Shown here piece by piece: positions 33,841 through 42,278 of a DNA stretch of 44,823 nucleotides; position 1 is the stretch's first letter, and each line of letters opens with the position of its first letter. A model generated the notes under the pieces. That model made no database searches and was not told the origin of the DNA. It worked only from the letters and a program-made list of their open reading frames with translations. Both the position numbers and the translations under genes were made by a program. The DNA is from a virus, in IMG/VR virus record IMGVR_UViG_3300017917_002205, positions 1 through 44,823 of that record. One strand, 5' to 3'.

Positions 33841-35700
33841 TTATAAAGGTACAACTCTTCCTTTAATATCAGTCTCTGGATATTTTACTTCAAAGATTGA
33901 AGGATCAAGGGAAGGATATACTACGTTATTCTGTGTTGCAGAAGTTAAGTCGTAAGCGTATTTTGAATACCCAAGTGCTTCTCCTGATTTGTTATTTATA
34001 TTGATTGATTTAACTGTCTGTACTCCTTGTACTTTGTTTAAAAGGATATACAGGTCTCTAGTTAAAATAGGTTGATTGAATTGCCAATTTTGAATATTGA
34101 AAAAAGCTTTTAATTCAGTTAAGCAATTAAACAAGACTTCGTTGTTGTTGTAGTTAGGTTTTACTACTATTTCAAAATCAACTCCGATATTAATTATAAA
34201 TCCATCTTTTATAGTCACTCTATCCCCTACCATTCTGTATTCTGAAAGATAAGTGGATAGGTTCTGCTTAACTGCATCAGAGACTGTTCTTAGGTGTTGA
34301 TTTGAGTTGTAGCCTAAAACATACAATGTTAGTGTGCTTGGAATTTCACCAGGCATTGTTACTTGGTTTGCTTTAGTAGGTTCAATGAATGCTTTCGCAA
34401 TTGAACCGTAACTAGACGGCATTGATAATGCTCTTATCAAATAATCATTAGGTGTAACGTTTCTCAATTGTGATTGATAAGCGACTAATGTATTTTGTCT
34501 AATTTGTTCTAAAGTATCTCCTCCTGCTCCTCCATCTGCTGCTTTAGTATTGTTAACAGCAATTGTTGTGAAAATATAATTTGCAGTTGCAGAGTTTAGA
34601 TTATTTCCTAAGAAAGAAACACCTGTTGTAGTATTAAAAGTATTTAATGTTCCTGCTTCTATGTTTGCACCAACTCCACCGCCGGTTAAATACCTAACTG
34701 TTAAAGTCGTATTTGCAGGTGCAATTCCGTATGTGTCTGTGTAAAGGAAGTTGGTTGGGTCAAATGCAGTTGTTAATTTAGATTGCTCGTAAGGTAATCC
34801 TATACCTACGTTATTTGCATCCGGGGTTATTACTTCATCAACGTCTCCGGTTGTTCCTGCTCCAAATTGAATATCTAAATTAGTATTAGATCTAAAACGT
34901 GTTACAAATCGTCTAGATTTTTTATCTAGTTGTAGGATATATGGAGCATCTGTATCTTGGTAGGTATTTGGATCATTAGGGTTAGTATTTTTAATACTAT
35001 TAAATACCATTTCTTGCCCTAAATAAGGAACTTCGTACCAAACATTTCCTTCTGAATCTGTGATATCTAATACCTGTATGATATTAGGTGCTGTTAATGT
35101 AACAGTTGAGAAAGATTGCGGAGCTCCAAAAGAGAAAGTCTGTGTCTGTATTTGAGCAGAAATTGCTTTTCTTGTTTTCTTAAGTAAGTAGTATTGAGGA
35201 TTTCCTGCTGAGATTTGATATACAGAAACTTCTGTTGGATCTAATGAGCTTGAAACTGTAAAGTCAATATTACCTTGTATTAAGAAATTTGAAGTATTTC
35301 CCGCATTTCTAATTTGTGTATTTTCAGGGAAGTATAAAGCATAATCAAAATCCGGAACGTAAACTGATCCGGAAAGTTTTGCTGGTAATTGTTGGTAGAT
35401 ATCAATATCTACTGTAGCTGCTTTTGTTACTTTAGGTTTATATCCAAGCATGTAGGCTAGGTCGTAGAGACTTTCTTCCTGTTTTGCATACTGTAGGAAT
35501 GTTTCCTGTATTTGATTATCGAGATAAAAAGATAGTATATCCCCGACATAAGCAGATGTTTCCATGAACATCATACCCGGAGAGGAAGGACTAAAATCGT
35601 TGTATGTATCCGGGAAGTAGGTTTTAGTAAAATCTATTAAAAGATTTTTTAAACCTGCAAAGTCCCTATTGAAGTATTTTATATCTCTATTTTCAGCCAT
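33841..35700 (-). CDS. 6: Baseplate wedge protein gp6
   Basis: This 619-residue protein belongs to the gp6/J-like baseplate family; T4 gp6 has 660 residues. It forms the inner ring of wedges that opens when the baseplate fires. The N-terminal signature DFAGLKNLLIDFTKTYFPDT, then FSPSSPGMMFMETSAYVGD and LSFYLDNQIQETFL (about 13-69), is diagnostic. The later GGAGGDTLEQIRQN and TPNDYLIRALSMPSSYGSIA form the J-like core. Its ATG overlaps the stop of the gp25 gene by 8 nt. The order 25-6 differs from T4, where gene 25 lies apart from genes 53-5-6. Confidence 0.93.
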   Translation of the reverse strand: MAENRDIKYFNRDFAGLKNLLIDFTKTYFPDTYNDFSPSSPGMMFMETSAYVGDILSFYLDNQIQETFLQYAKQEESLYDLAYMLGYKPKVTKAATVDIDIYQQLPAKLSGSVYVPDFDYALYFPENTQIRNAGNTSNFLIQGNIDFTVSSSLDPTEVSVYQISAGNPQYYLLKKTRKAISAQIQTQTFSFGAPQSFSTVTLTAPNIIQVLDITDSEGNVWYEVPYLGQEMVFNSIKNTNPNDPNTYQDTDAPYILQLDKKSRRFVTRFRSNTNLDIQFGAGTTGDVDEVITPDANNVGIGLPYEQSKLTTAFDPTNFLYTDTYGIAPANTTLTVRYLTGGGVGANIEAGTLNTFNTTTGVSFLGNNLNSATANYIFTTIAVNNTKAADGGAGGDTLEQIRQNTLVAYQSQLRNVTPNDYLIRALSMPSSYGSIAKAFIEPTKANQVTMPGEIPSTLTLYVLGYNSNQHLRTVSDAVKQNLSTYLSEYRMVGDRVTIKDGFIINIGVDFEIVVKPNYNNNEVLFNCLTELKAFFNIQNWQFNQPILTRDLYILLNKVQGVQTVKSININNKSGEALGYSKYAYDLTSATQNNVVYPSLDPSIFEVKYPETDIKGRVVPL

Positions 35701-36103
35701 TGTTTAAATTTATTTCTAAAGTATCGGTCATTCCAGTGTTTACAATACTATAATTAATCTGGATGAAGATAGTATTATAATCGTAAGAAGGTTGTATTGT
35801 TACTGTCCCTTGTATGTTTGGAAAGTATTTCTCAATAATACTCCCTATGTAATTTTCTATTTCTGTTACTCCAAGTACTGTTATTTGTTCGAAAACAAAT
35901 TTACGGATCCCTGCTCCAAAGGTTGGATTAAAGACTCTTTCTTGCGGTCCGGTTAGTAAGAAATTAATTAAATTATTCCTAATTGCATCCTTAGTTGTAA
36001 AGGTTGGTTTGAAGACAGCGTTAGCTTTGAAAGGCAAAGATACCCCAACTGCTTTATTAGCATTCTGATCTATAGGGGCAATCTTGACAAATCCAAACGC
36101 CAT
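35693..36103 (-). CDS. 25: Baseplate wedge protein gp25
   Basis: This 136-residue protein of the gp25/lysozyme-like superfamily (T4 gp25, 132 residues) joins wedges and starts sheath assembly. The family core is visible: IRNNLINFLLTGPQERVFNP, then TFGAGIRKFVFEQIT, and a C-terminal strand pair (YDYNTIFIQINYSI). It is coupled to gp6 downstream by an 8-nt overlap and shares one base with the gene upstream. Confidence 0.92.
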   Translation of the reverse strand: MAFGFVKIAPIDQNANKAVGVSLPFKANAVFKPTFTTKDAIRNNLINFLLTGPQERVFNPTFGAGIRKFVFEQITVLGVTEIENYIGSIIEKYFPNIQGTVTIQPSYDYNTIFIQINYSIVNTGMTDTLEINLNNG

Positions 36104-36501
36104 TATTTCTTAGACATTAAGCCCATTATCTGGTTTAAGTTTACTTCCCCTGGAGGTAATGAGGAACCTTCTCCGGCTGTGTTTACCGGACGTGGTATAA
36201 ATTCTTGACCTCCTCCAAATGCCATTGCATCGTTTGAAGCCATGTTTAAGTTACCGTTTCTAGCATCCATCATACCGTTAAGCAGAGATGCATATTTTTC
36301 TCTTGTGTTGATAGCAGGTGCTGTTGGTATTGGTTGTACGTGTGGTTGTATGAGAGTTTCTGTTACTTGTCCATAACCGCCTACACCTACAGGAACTGTC
36401 TTAGGAGCTTTTAAAGCTTCTAATAGAACGTCTTTCAATTCTTCTTGAATGGCTTCTTTTACAGTTTCTTTGATAAGTCTTTTTAATGTCTTGATATCCA
36501 T
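36103..36501 (-). CDS. Unknown baseplate-operon protein with N-terminal amphipathic helix
   Basis: The 132 residues begin with a long helix (MDIKTLKRLIKETVKEAIQE, continuing to about residue 32). A Gly/Pro-rich linker follows, then AINTREKYASLLNGMMDARN and a C-terminal PPGEVNLNQIMGLMSKK. Proteins of this outline sit upstream of gp25 in some marine T4-like phages; the function is not known to me. The helix resembles capsid tags in composition, but its place in the baseplate operon argues for an assembly or linker role. It starts 3 nt after an exact TATTTATAA. Confidence 0.6.
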   Translation of the reverse strand: MDIKTLKRLIKETVKEAIQEELKDVLLEALKAPKTVPVGVGGYGQVTETLIQPHVQPIPTAPAINTREKYASLLNGMMDARNGNLNMASNDAMAFGGGQEFIPRPVNTAGEGSSLPPGEVNLNQIMGLMSKK

Positions 36502-36504
36502 TTT

Positions 36505-36513
36505 TTATAAATA
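36505..36513 (-). promoter_or_regulatory. TATTTATAA start motif before the gp25/gp6 unit
   Basis: This is an exact motif, then AAA and ATG. It lies in the 16-base gap after the 315-residue gene. Confidence 0.5.
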
Positions 36514-36517
36514 TTTC

Positions 36518-37465
36518 TTAATTAGCTTTTAGATTATCTCTGTTTATTATTAATTTTAACTCCTCAATAAGCACTTGAGGGTTCTGAGTGAATGATGGTT
36601 CTGTCTGTAATAATACAATACCTTGGCTGTTTTTAGCTTGTGCTATTTTTTGATTGACTGTTGAGGAGAATGGTTTTTCCACAATCTCAAATGTAAATCC
36701 TTGATAGGTAGATTGTATATTGGAGGTTTCTGCTAACTTAACTACGTTCAATAGTGTTGTTACATCATCTCCTAGTTTATCTGGTTTCTTACCGCATTTT
36801 TCTAAAACTGAGTCAATTATTGTAAGAAGGGCAAGTATTGATTGTAGTGTTAAAGCTGCTCCAGCAATATAACCAGTTCCAAGTTGTATGGCTCTTTTAA
36901 GTTCCGGTAGTCTTGGTGTTCCGTCGTTTTTAAATGTTAAAGTTGTTCTTACATCATCTAAGTCACTTATTATAGCAACTGCAGCACCCGGTGTAGTTGG
37001 AGCGAATTTATTAGCTACAGAAGTAGCGGTTTTAATTAAATTTAAAGCATCAACTGTACTTTCTGTCCCTGTTATGATAGGAGCTAATACACCCAAAGAT
37101 GCATTTATGACATTAATATATTTCGCCGTTGTCTGTATTCCATTACCTAATGCATTCCTAACTGCTAGTACTTGATCTAATACTTCTTGCGGAGGGCAGA
37201 GATTTGGTAACTGTGGGTTTCCAGATTCTAATCCTGTTATACCTAACTTAGAAGCAGAATCAGATAATGCCGTAACTGCTTTACTTTTTAAGTCTTCTAC
37301 TTTACTATTAATTGTTTGATTTACCCTGTCCAAAGGTCCTGCTGCTGCTACTGCAGCTACTGCTACTCCGGCCGCAAGAGATGCCTGTAAAGCAAGTTTA
37401 CGTTTTTCAGCTGCTCTTTTATCAGCCTCCTGCTGTCTCTGTTTTTCTAATTCTTCCGGTGTCAT
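36518..37465 (-). CDS. Unknown baseplate/tail-associated protein, alanine-rich
   Basis: The 315 residues have a charged N-terminal helix (KQRQQEADKRAAEKRKLALQ), then a hydrophobic Ala/Val stretch (ASLAAGVAVAAVAAAGPLD, about 29-47). Long helical regions with hydrophobic patches follow (INASLGVLAPIITG and ALTLQSILALLTIIDSVLE). The C-terminus is more hydrophilic. It lies between the spike-like gene and the gp25 operon and overlaps the former by one base. The helices could form a hub or tape-measure-like structure, or insert into a membrane on injection. No homologue with known function is recalled. Confidence 0.6.
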   Translation of the reverse strand: MTPEELEKQRQQEADKRAAEKRKLALQASLAAGVAVAAVAAAGPLDRVNQTINSKVEDLKSKAVTALSDSASKLGITGLESGNPQLPNLCPPQEVLDQVLAVRNALGNGIQTTAKYINVINASLGVLAPIITGTESTVDALNLIKTATSVANKFAPTTPGAAVAIISDLDDVRTTLTFKNDGTPRLPELKRAIQLGTGYIAGAALTLQSILALLTIIDSVLEKCGKKPDKLGDDVTTLLNVVKLAETSNIQSTYQGFTFEIVEKPFSSTVNQKIAQAKNSQGIVLLQTEPSFTQNPQVLIEELKLIINRDNLKAN

Positions 37466-38607
37466 TAGACTGTGTAGTTATATTTTGATTTAAAAATACT
37501 AGTATCGATTGCAGTTAGTCTATTGATCCAACCTGGTGCTTTTTGGTTTAGAGTCGGGATTGGACCTCCGGAATTTGCTGCAGTTGCAGATGCTATTGAA
37601 ATATCTTGAATTATTGAAATCAATTCTTTTACTACTGCTTCTAATGCATCCCCTAATACCAGTGGTTCGGTAGCTGATTTTGAACCTAAGTAAATATTCT
37701 CGGTTTGAAAAACTGCCTGTGTTGAATCGAAATTTAACCCTGAGTTTGAATTAAGGTTAATAGTTTTTGTAGAACTCAACATTAAATGATCTTCAGAGGA
37801 GTTAAAAATTAACCTACCAGAATTGATTATAATTTGCTTTCCTGAATATTGATCTGGAAGTGTTGGTGTATTTTCTTTGTAAGAAAGGTAGCTTGTACTT
37901 GCTGCTTGGAATGGTATCTTCTGAGTGGTTGTTAAGTAAATTGAAGATGGATCTTGGTTTATATTCTCCTCCGTAGGTAAAAATCCTACTGATCCTGTAT
38001 CTCCTTGACCATTTCTTAAAATAAGGATTGGATCTCCTGTTGTTCCTATTTCAGACCAGTTATTAAGTGGTTTGTTATTAAGCTGTACTGTGGATCCTAA
38101 TCTTATAGAATTACCAAGCCTGCCTTCTAATACTACATCACCTTCAAACTTCTTTACTGGTTTTATATTAGATCTTTCTTTGAAAGTCTGCCCCAGGTTT
38201 ATATCTGAGGTTCCATCTTCCACTCTCCTAACTGCTCCAGCTTGTGTTTGTACATAATCACGTTTTTGGGAGTCTGGTAGGTTCTTATTTTCAAATATAT
38301 TCGGAATACCGTTGTGGTGGTTACTGTTCCAGATATTTAAAGGTGTAATGTAGTAGTAAGTCTCTCTGAAGTTATTTGTTTGTATATCTGGGGAGGGTAG
38401 AGTGAATATGTAAACTAGTTCCTCTAGTAGTGGATAGTTACAAAAGTTTGAAAAATAAGGTTTTGCGAATCCTTCTGATTTGTAGTTATTACCTTTTACT
38501 TTTTTAAAGTATACAGTACCTACACCGTTCCATTCGCCTACGTTAGCAAAATACTTACTCGTATCATTTAGTACGATATCCTTAACTACTGCAACTTCAA
38601 AATTCAT
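37465..38607 (-). CDS. 5: Baseplate hub/spike protein, gp5-like without lysozyme
   Basis: This 380-residue protein matches the outline of the central tail spike. An N-terminal OB-fold-like part (about 1-110, with VVKDIVLNDTSKYFANVGEW) leads to a middle segment (KKFEGDVVLEGRLGNSIRLG) that marks the entry to the triple-stranded beta helix in gp5/VgrG proteins. Beta repeats follow (IIINSGRLIFNSSEDHLMLS, SSTKTINLNSNSG). There is no lysozyme domain, which T4 gp5 (575 residues) carries in its middle. The C-terminal tail is helical. The spike would thus pierce the outer membrane mechanically, with peptidoglycan cutting supplied by another protein. Confidence 0.8.
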   Translation of the reverse strand: MNFEVAVVKDIVLNDTSKYFANVGEWNGVGTVYFKKVKGNNYKSEGFAKPYFSNFCNYPLLEELVYIFTLPSPDIQTNNFRETYYYITPLNIWNSNHHNGIPNIFENKNLPDSQKRDYVQTQAGAVRRVEDGTSDINLGQTFKERSNIKPVKKFEGDVVLEGRLGNSIRLGSTVQLNNKPLNNWSEIGTTGDPILILRNGQGDTGSVGFLPTEENINQDPSSIYLTTTQKIPFQAASTSYLSYKENTPTLPDQYSGKQIIINSGRLIFNSSEDHLMLSSTKTINLNSNSGLNFDSTQAVFQTENIYLGSKSATEPLVLGDALEAVVKELISIIQDISIASATAANSGGPIPTLNQKAPGWINRLTAIDTSIFKSKYNYTV

Positions 38608-38942
38608 TACTCAATCGCTTTTATATTATTTATTTCTTTCATTAACTGCTCTCTTTCTTCTTCAGAGATACCAAAAGAATCCGTAGCAGATTCTTGATTC
38701 TGGAATATGCGTTGAATGATTGTTGCGATTTTGATCAGTTGTTCATCATTCTTAACTCCGATTTCTAGATATTCTTTTATCAAAGGAACAATCAACGTAG
38801 CATCCCCTGTGTCTTGTACAAGGGGTTTTAATTCAGAGATGAGAGCGCTAATCTGCTTTTCCTTCTTTTTTTGATTATCATAAATCTCCTCTAGAAGGTC
38901 TGCGAATTTTTTATTCTTGAAAATTAATTTATCTAAACTCAT
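38607..38942 (-). CDS. Small helical protein next to the late sigma factor
   Basis: This 111-residue helical, charged protein starts MSLDKLIFKNKKFADLLEEI and ends in EEEREQLMKEINNIKAIE. I do not recognise it. Its length and its place directly after the gp55-like sigma gene invite comparison with T4 gp33 (112 residues), the late co-activator, but I see no sequence similarity. It shares one base with the spike gene that follows. An exact TATTTATAA lies 14 nt before ATG, a wider spacing than usual. Confidence 0.6.
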   Translation of the reverse strand: MSLDKLIFKNKKFADLLEEIYDNQKKKEKQISALISELKPLVQDTGDATLIVPLIKEYLEIGVKNDEQLIKIATIIQRIFQNQESATDSFGISEEEREQLMKEINNIKAIE

Positions 38943-38956
38943 AAAGGGTCTATTTT

Positions 38957-38965
38957 TTATAAATA
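38957..38965 (-). promoter_or_regulatory. TATTTATAA start motif before the spike unit
   Basis: This is an exact motif in the 37-base gap after the sigma-factor gene. The spacing to ATG is 14 nt. Confidence 0.5.
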
Positions 38966-38979
38966 GAAAGAGAGGTAGT

Positions 38980-39717
38980 TTAGAAATTAACGTACCCGTT
39001 CTCTAAGTAATGTATGTAGTGTTTTTTATAAAGATCCGCTAAATCATTTGCTACTTTAGTGATTCTAGGGGTCTTAACATCTATCTGCTCCCTAATGTAG
39101 ATATAAAGTGCTTTCTTATTAAAAATTGAGATTTTTTCTTTCTTTCTAAATACATCTAAGATAGCATCTGCAATTTTTGCATCTTCAACTTTTGGAAATA
39201 ATTGATAAATATTATCTGTACAATACTCAACATACAAGTCTAAGAATTCGGAGATTTCATCTACTGGATGTATTACTTGACTATCTGTTTGAATTCCATT
39301 AACATCTAAAACATCTCCGTAAACATACTCACCATCTTCCTGCTCGATATTTAAATTATCTAGAGAGAGCAACTCCATTCTCTTCTTGTAGTTTTTCTGA
39401 TTAGAAGCGATTAAGTATCTTTTTGCAATTGTGCCGAAGTATGAATAAGCTTTTGCTCCTTTGTCAGGATTAAATTTATCAAGCTTAGTTAATAGAAAAG
39501 TAATTACTTCGTGCTGAAGGTCTTCTAGGTTTGTTTCTTCGGTATAGTAGAATTTGAATGTGTGGATTAAGTTTTGAGTTAACTTAAATAGAGCGTAATG
39601 AATCTCCTCCCTGTATATTTTATTTCTTTCTGCTTGATCTTCTGATCTAGTGTATCTTATGATAGCAAGTTCAGTATCATGAGTGAAATAATTTTTATTT
39701 GTTACTATTGTCGTCAT
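38980..39717 (-). CDS. 55: Late-transcription sigma factor, gp55-like
   Basis: This 245-residue protein is a highly diverged sigma-70-type factor. Region 2 is the clearest part: TNLEDLQHEVITFLLTKLDK, then FNPDKGAKAYSYFGTIAKRY and LIASNQKNYKKR (about 60-115), in which the acidic helix binds the RNA polymerase coiled coil and the aromatic/basic helix melts the promoter. It is longer than T4 gp55 (185), with an acidic insert (IEQEDGEYVYGDVLD) and an extra helical C-terminus. In T4, gp55 directs host polymerase to TATAAATA late promoters, linked to replication by gp33 and the sliding clamp. Here it may recognise the repeated start motif. It overlaps the upstream membrane-protein gene by 23 nt. 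Confidence 0.88.
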   Translation of the reverse strand: MTTIVTNKNYFTHDTELAIIRYTRSEDQAERNKIYREEIHYALFKLTQNLIHTFKFYYTEETNLEDLQHEVITFLLTKLDKFNPDKGAKAYSYFGTIAKRYLIASNQKNYKKRMELLSLDNLNIEQEDGEYVYGDVLDVNGIQTDSQVIHPVDEISEFLDLYVEYCTDNIYQLFPKVEDAKIADAILDVFRKKEKISIFNKKALYIYIREQIDVKTPRITKVANDLADLYKKHYIHYLENGYVNF

Positions 39718-39985
39718 TGATTATTTTAAAGTTATTTAATCGTTCTTGAATAACCTTAATTTGTTCAAAAAACCATCCAATCTCATCATCACTTTGAAAA
39801 GTTCCTTTATTGTCAATTTTCTTAAGTCTTGCATCACTATGCTCTATAATCTTAGAAAGTTGATCTAAGTAGACTAAATATTGAGCAAGAATATCCTCCT
39901 GCTTTTCATTCTTTCTAAGTAAGTTGTAGGTTGTATATCCTAGAACTAAGACTGTGATGATGAGAGAGGTGATTAGTATTGTCAT
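39695..39985 (-). CDS. Small membrane protein conserved in T4-like phages
   Basis: This 96-residue protein has an N-terminal transmembrane helix (MTILITSLIITVLVLGYTTY) and a cytoplasmic or periplasmic coiled coil. Its KIDNKGTFQSDDEIGWFFEQ segment (about 56-75) is a strongly conserved feature of a family found near gp55 in marine T4-like phages. The function is unknown to me. It starts 2 nt after the HD hydrolase gene and overlaps the sigma gene by 23 nt. Confidence 0.7.
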   Translation of the reverse strand: MTILITSLIITVLVLGYTTYNLLRKNEKQEDILAQYLVYLDQLSKIIEHSDARLKKIDNKGTFQSDDEIGWFFEQIKVIQERLNNFKIINDDNSNK

Positions 39986-39987
39986 GA

Positions 39988-40773
39988 TTAGTTAAATAAA
40001 TTATCCATAGCGCCCTTCAAGCCTTCACTTCCAATATTTGAGAGTGCTTTATTTTTAGTAGCTTGCTGATGTGTAGTTGGATTTTTAGTTGTTGTTTCTT
40101 TTGAAATTGCAAATTGTTTTGACTTAGGCTGTTCAACTGGATTAACAGTCATCTCAACCACTGAAGCCATTAAATCTGCCTGGTGTAAAATGTAAACAAT
40201 TGCTGATTTAGGTTTACTTTCTGGCATTCTAGAAATCAAGTATGGCTTATTAGAATCATCATATAGACCGTCATGAGTTCTGATAGCAATCATTTCATTT
40301 AGTGAATATTTAATCCCTGCATCCTGAAGTAAGAATAAAGAACGGTCTGGGATAGTCATAAAACCTACTGCTGTATTGTAAGTATAAACTTCACCTAAAT
40401 TTTTTCTTCTCCATTCATCTTGACTTGGGATGTATAAATCATTTTCAGAGTCCCCTACTTTACCTAAGTCATGATTCATAGCAGAGAAAACCAATTCCTC
40501 AATTGTAAAAGTAGACATATCACATCCAAACTTCTCCCAGAGTTTTGCAAAATGTAAAGATGCTTTGATAACGCGGTTAACATGCTCAATATAACCACCA
40601 GGGAAACAATTGTGGTACTTAGTAGTATGAGCAGCAGGCATCAAGATAAAACGTTCTTGACGATCTTGATAAAATTGTGTTAACTGTTCTTTTCTTGGAG
40701 AAGAAATATAACGGTCAATGTACCCTAAAAATTCTTCCCAATTTGCTTGGATTTGTTCTGCTGTTAAGTTCAT
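39988..40773 (-). CDS. HD-domain phosphohydrolase
   Basis: This 261-residue protein has an HD metal site: H64 (GGYIEHVNR), H101-D102 (MNHDLGKVGD), H167 (RTHDGLYDD) and D200 (HQADLMA). H54 in KYHNCFPGG is a further candidate ligand. HD enzymes remove phosphate from nucleotides or break cyclic dinucleotides and (p)ppGpp. Phage HD proteins have been linked to nucleotide supply and to removing defence signals, but the substrate here is unknown. The last 50 residues are low-complexity. It is close upstream of the membrane protein and sigma factor, as in other marine T4-like genomes. Confidence 0.82.
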   Translation of the reverse strand: MNLTAEQIQANWEEFLGYIDRYISSPRKEQLTQFYQDRQERFILMPAAHTTKYHNCFPGGYIEHVNRVIKASLHFAKLWEKFGCDMSTFTIEELVFSAMNHDLGKVGDSENDLYIPSQDEWRRKNLGEVYTYNTAVGFMTIPDRSLFLLQDAGIKYSLNEMIAIRTHDGLYDDSNKPYLISRMPESKPKSAIVYILHQADLMASVVEMTVNPVEQPKSKQFAISKETTTKNPTTHQQATKNKALSNIGSEGLKGAMDNLFN

Positions 40774-40785
40774 AACTATTTAAAA

Positions 40786-40980
40786 TTATCTTGAAATTTC
40801 GTTATTAGTAATAGGTTCAATACTAATTAGACTTTTTACTTCCTCTAAGACTAATTTAGTCCTTTCTAAAGTCTCTAAATATTCTTTGATGGGTTGCTGT
40901 CTTTGAACAATTTGTTCTAAAGATCTTAGATTATTTTCCAATATATCTAATTTTTGATTTACTTGATCTCTATATCTCAT
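40786..40980 (-). CDS. Small coiled-coil protein
   Basis: The 64 residues are almost entirely one heptad-repeat helix (VNQKLDILENNLRSLEQIV, then YLETLERTKLVLEEVKSLI). Similar short coiled-coil proteins lie beside the HD gene in related phages; the role is unknown. It precedes the HD gene by 12 bases. A TATTTATAG variant of the start motif lies 21 nt before its ATG. Confidence 0.65.
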   Translation of the reverse strand: MRYRDQVNQKLDILENNLRSLEQIVQRQQPIKEYLETLERTKLVLEEVKSLISIEPITNNEISR

Positions 40981-41001
40981 ACTATTAATATAATAACTAA
41001 T

Positions 41002-41010
41002 CTATAAATA
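41002..41010 (-). promoter_or_regulatory. TATTTATAG start motif before the HD/sigma unit
   Basis: This is a one-base variant of the motif in a 99-base gap, one of the longer gaps in the window. It lies 21 nt before the 64-residue gene and may start the transcript that includes the HD, membrane and sigma genes. Confidence 0.4.
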
Positions 41011-41079
41011 ACCAACTTATCTCCTTACTCCCTTGTCTTTTTTCCCAAACCCCTATGTAGGTAAGGTAGTCTCGAAAAA

Positions 41080-41520
41080 TCACAAAGGCAACTTATTTTG
41101 AGAAAAGTTTATAAAGTCACTGAATTTCTTTATAAATGCACATTTTTCATATTCTTCTAATGCTGAAAAGAATTGAATGCTGTGTTCACAAGCTTTTAAA
41201 AAATCTGCTCCAGCTTTCTCAAGTAATACTTCCTGGTGTAAAGGATCCTCTAAAGATAGTTTAGATAAGTGATTATAGCCACTTACATAGATCAAGGCTT
41301 TATTAACTTGTAGGATAGCATCTAAATCAACATCAGGGTTTATCATTTTTAGGAATTCCAGAGAATTATATGTACTCTCCTCCCCCCTAAGGATCATCTT
41401 AGTGAATAACCCCATAATAACATACGGGTGTTCAGAGAGATTTATAATTTCTTTCTTAGGTAAATTTTCTTGGTTCTCCGGTTCAGAATCAAAAAGACTA
41501 AATATGTTATTAGGATCCAT
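41080..41520 (-). CDS. Unknown acidic protein
   Basis: The 146 residues contain helical segments such as HPYVIMGLFTKMILRGEEST and LLEKAGADFLKACEHSIQFF. No known motif, signal or membrane helix is visible. It follows a strong terminator, so it should have its own promoter, but no exact TATTTATAA lies directly before it. It ends 99 bases before the next gene. Confidence 0.6.
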   Translation of the reverse strand: MDPNNIFSLFDSEPENQENLPKKEIINLSEHPYVIMGLFTKMILRGEESTYNSLEFLKMINPDVDLDAILQVNKALIYVSGYNHLSKLSLEDPLHQEVLLEKAGADFLKACEHSIQFFSALEEYEKCAFIKKFSDFINFSQNKLPL

Positions 41521-41540
41521 ATGAAAGTGTTGTATAACCT

Positions 41541-41572
41541 ATATAAAAAAGGGATACCCTAAGATATCCCTT
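41541..41572 (-). terminator. Rho-independent terminator
   Basis: On the minus strand AAGGGATA pairs with TATCCCTT around an 8-base loop, then TTTTATAT follows. It closes the unit ending with the 215-residue tagged protein. Confidence 0.8.
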
Positions 41573-41595
41573 CTAGTTTGCATTGGGGGTTTATT

Positions 41596-42243
41596 TTATC
41601 CTTGTTTAAGAATAATATTTTTATTGAAGTAGGTGATTGTGTTTGCAATTTGACGAATCAATTTCTCATCACCTAATTCTTTAGCTGCACGGTATGCATC
41701 TGTTAATTCACTAAATGCTTTTTTAGACTCCGAAGAACCAGCATCAATATCACCTGTAGTGTCCATATTCATATCGATCTGTTCACCACCTTCTTCTCCG
41801 GTAGTATCTAAATCAAGATCAAGATTATCAACATCACCTTCAACATCTGATTCAATGTCAATATCTTCTTCCTCTTCTTTCTTCTTAGCTTCATTTAAGG
41901 ATCTCTCAGCAAGGATTGCTTCTTTAAGTTTCTTCTTAAATTCACTCTTAGTCATTTTCTCCCCTGTTGATTCTGACATATGCATTTCTTCAGTTTCTCT
42001 TTTTTCTGCTTCAGCCATAGAAGAATTAACAGCAGATTTAATAGCCATTACTAAATCCTCACCGCCTATTTCTAAAGCCTTAGACATAAATTTTTTCAAA
42101 TCTGAAGTGATCTTCTCCTCAGTATCCCAAGCAGTCATAATGTTAGAATGAAAAGTATCATCCATAAGATCTTCCGTAGTTGCAGAGTAATTCTCAGTGA
42201 TAACACCGGCAAGTTTCTGCATTCTTGTAAATTGTTTATTCAT
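41596..42243 (-). CDS. Acidic head-associated protein with scaffold-type tag
   Basis: The 215 residues start MNKQFTRMQKLAGVITENYS. The block F-x-R-M-Q-K-L-A-G-V-I matches the last residues of the gp22 scaffold (MVERFQKLAGLI), and Ile-Thr-Glu (E17) directly follows as a possible gp21 site. The middle has a helical MTKSEFKKKLKEAILAERSL and a long acidic stretch (about 120-165, rich in Asp/Glu). The C-terminus is a helical bundle-like part (FSELTDAYRAAKELGDEKLI). It may be an extra core protein encoded far from the head genes. It has its own terminator. A TATTTATTA variant lies upstream. Confidence 0.7.
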   Translation of the reverse strand: MNKQFTRMQKLAGVITENYSATTEDLMDDTFHSNIMTAWDTEEKITSDLKKFMSKALEIGGEDLVMAIKSAVNSSMAEAEKRETEEMHMSESTGEKMTKSEFKKKLKEAILAERSLNEAKKKEEEEDIDIESDVEGDVDNLDLDLDTTGEEGGEQIDMNMDTTGDIDAGSSESKKAFSELTDAYRAAKELGDEKLIRQIANTITYFNKNIILKQG

Positions 42244-42278
42244 TTTAAAAAGCGCTTTATTAATAAATAGTAAGGTTT

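Noticed and set aside
38607-38942. Naming the 111-residue protein gp33
   Set aside because: Only length and position agree; no residue pattern of gp33 is visible.
41759-42151. Plus-strand 130-residue Ser-rich frame
   Set aside because: It is antisense to the acidic tagged protein and shows the same composition artefact as the scaffold shadow.
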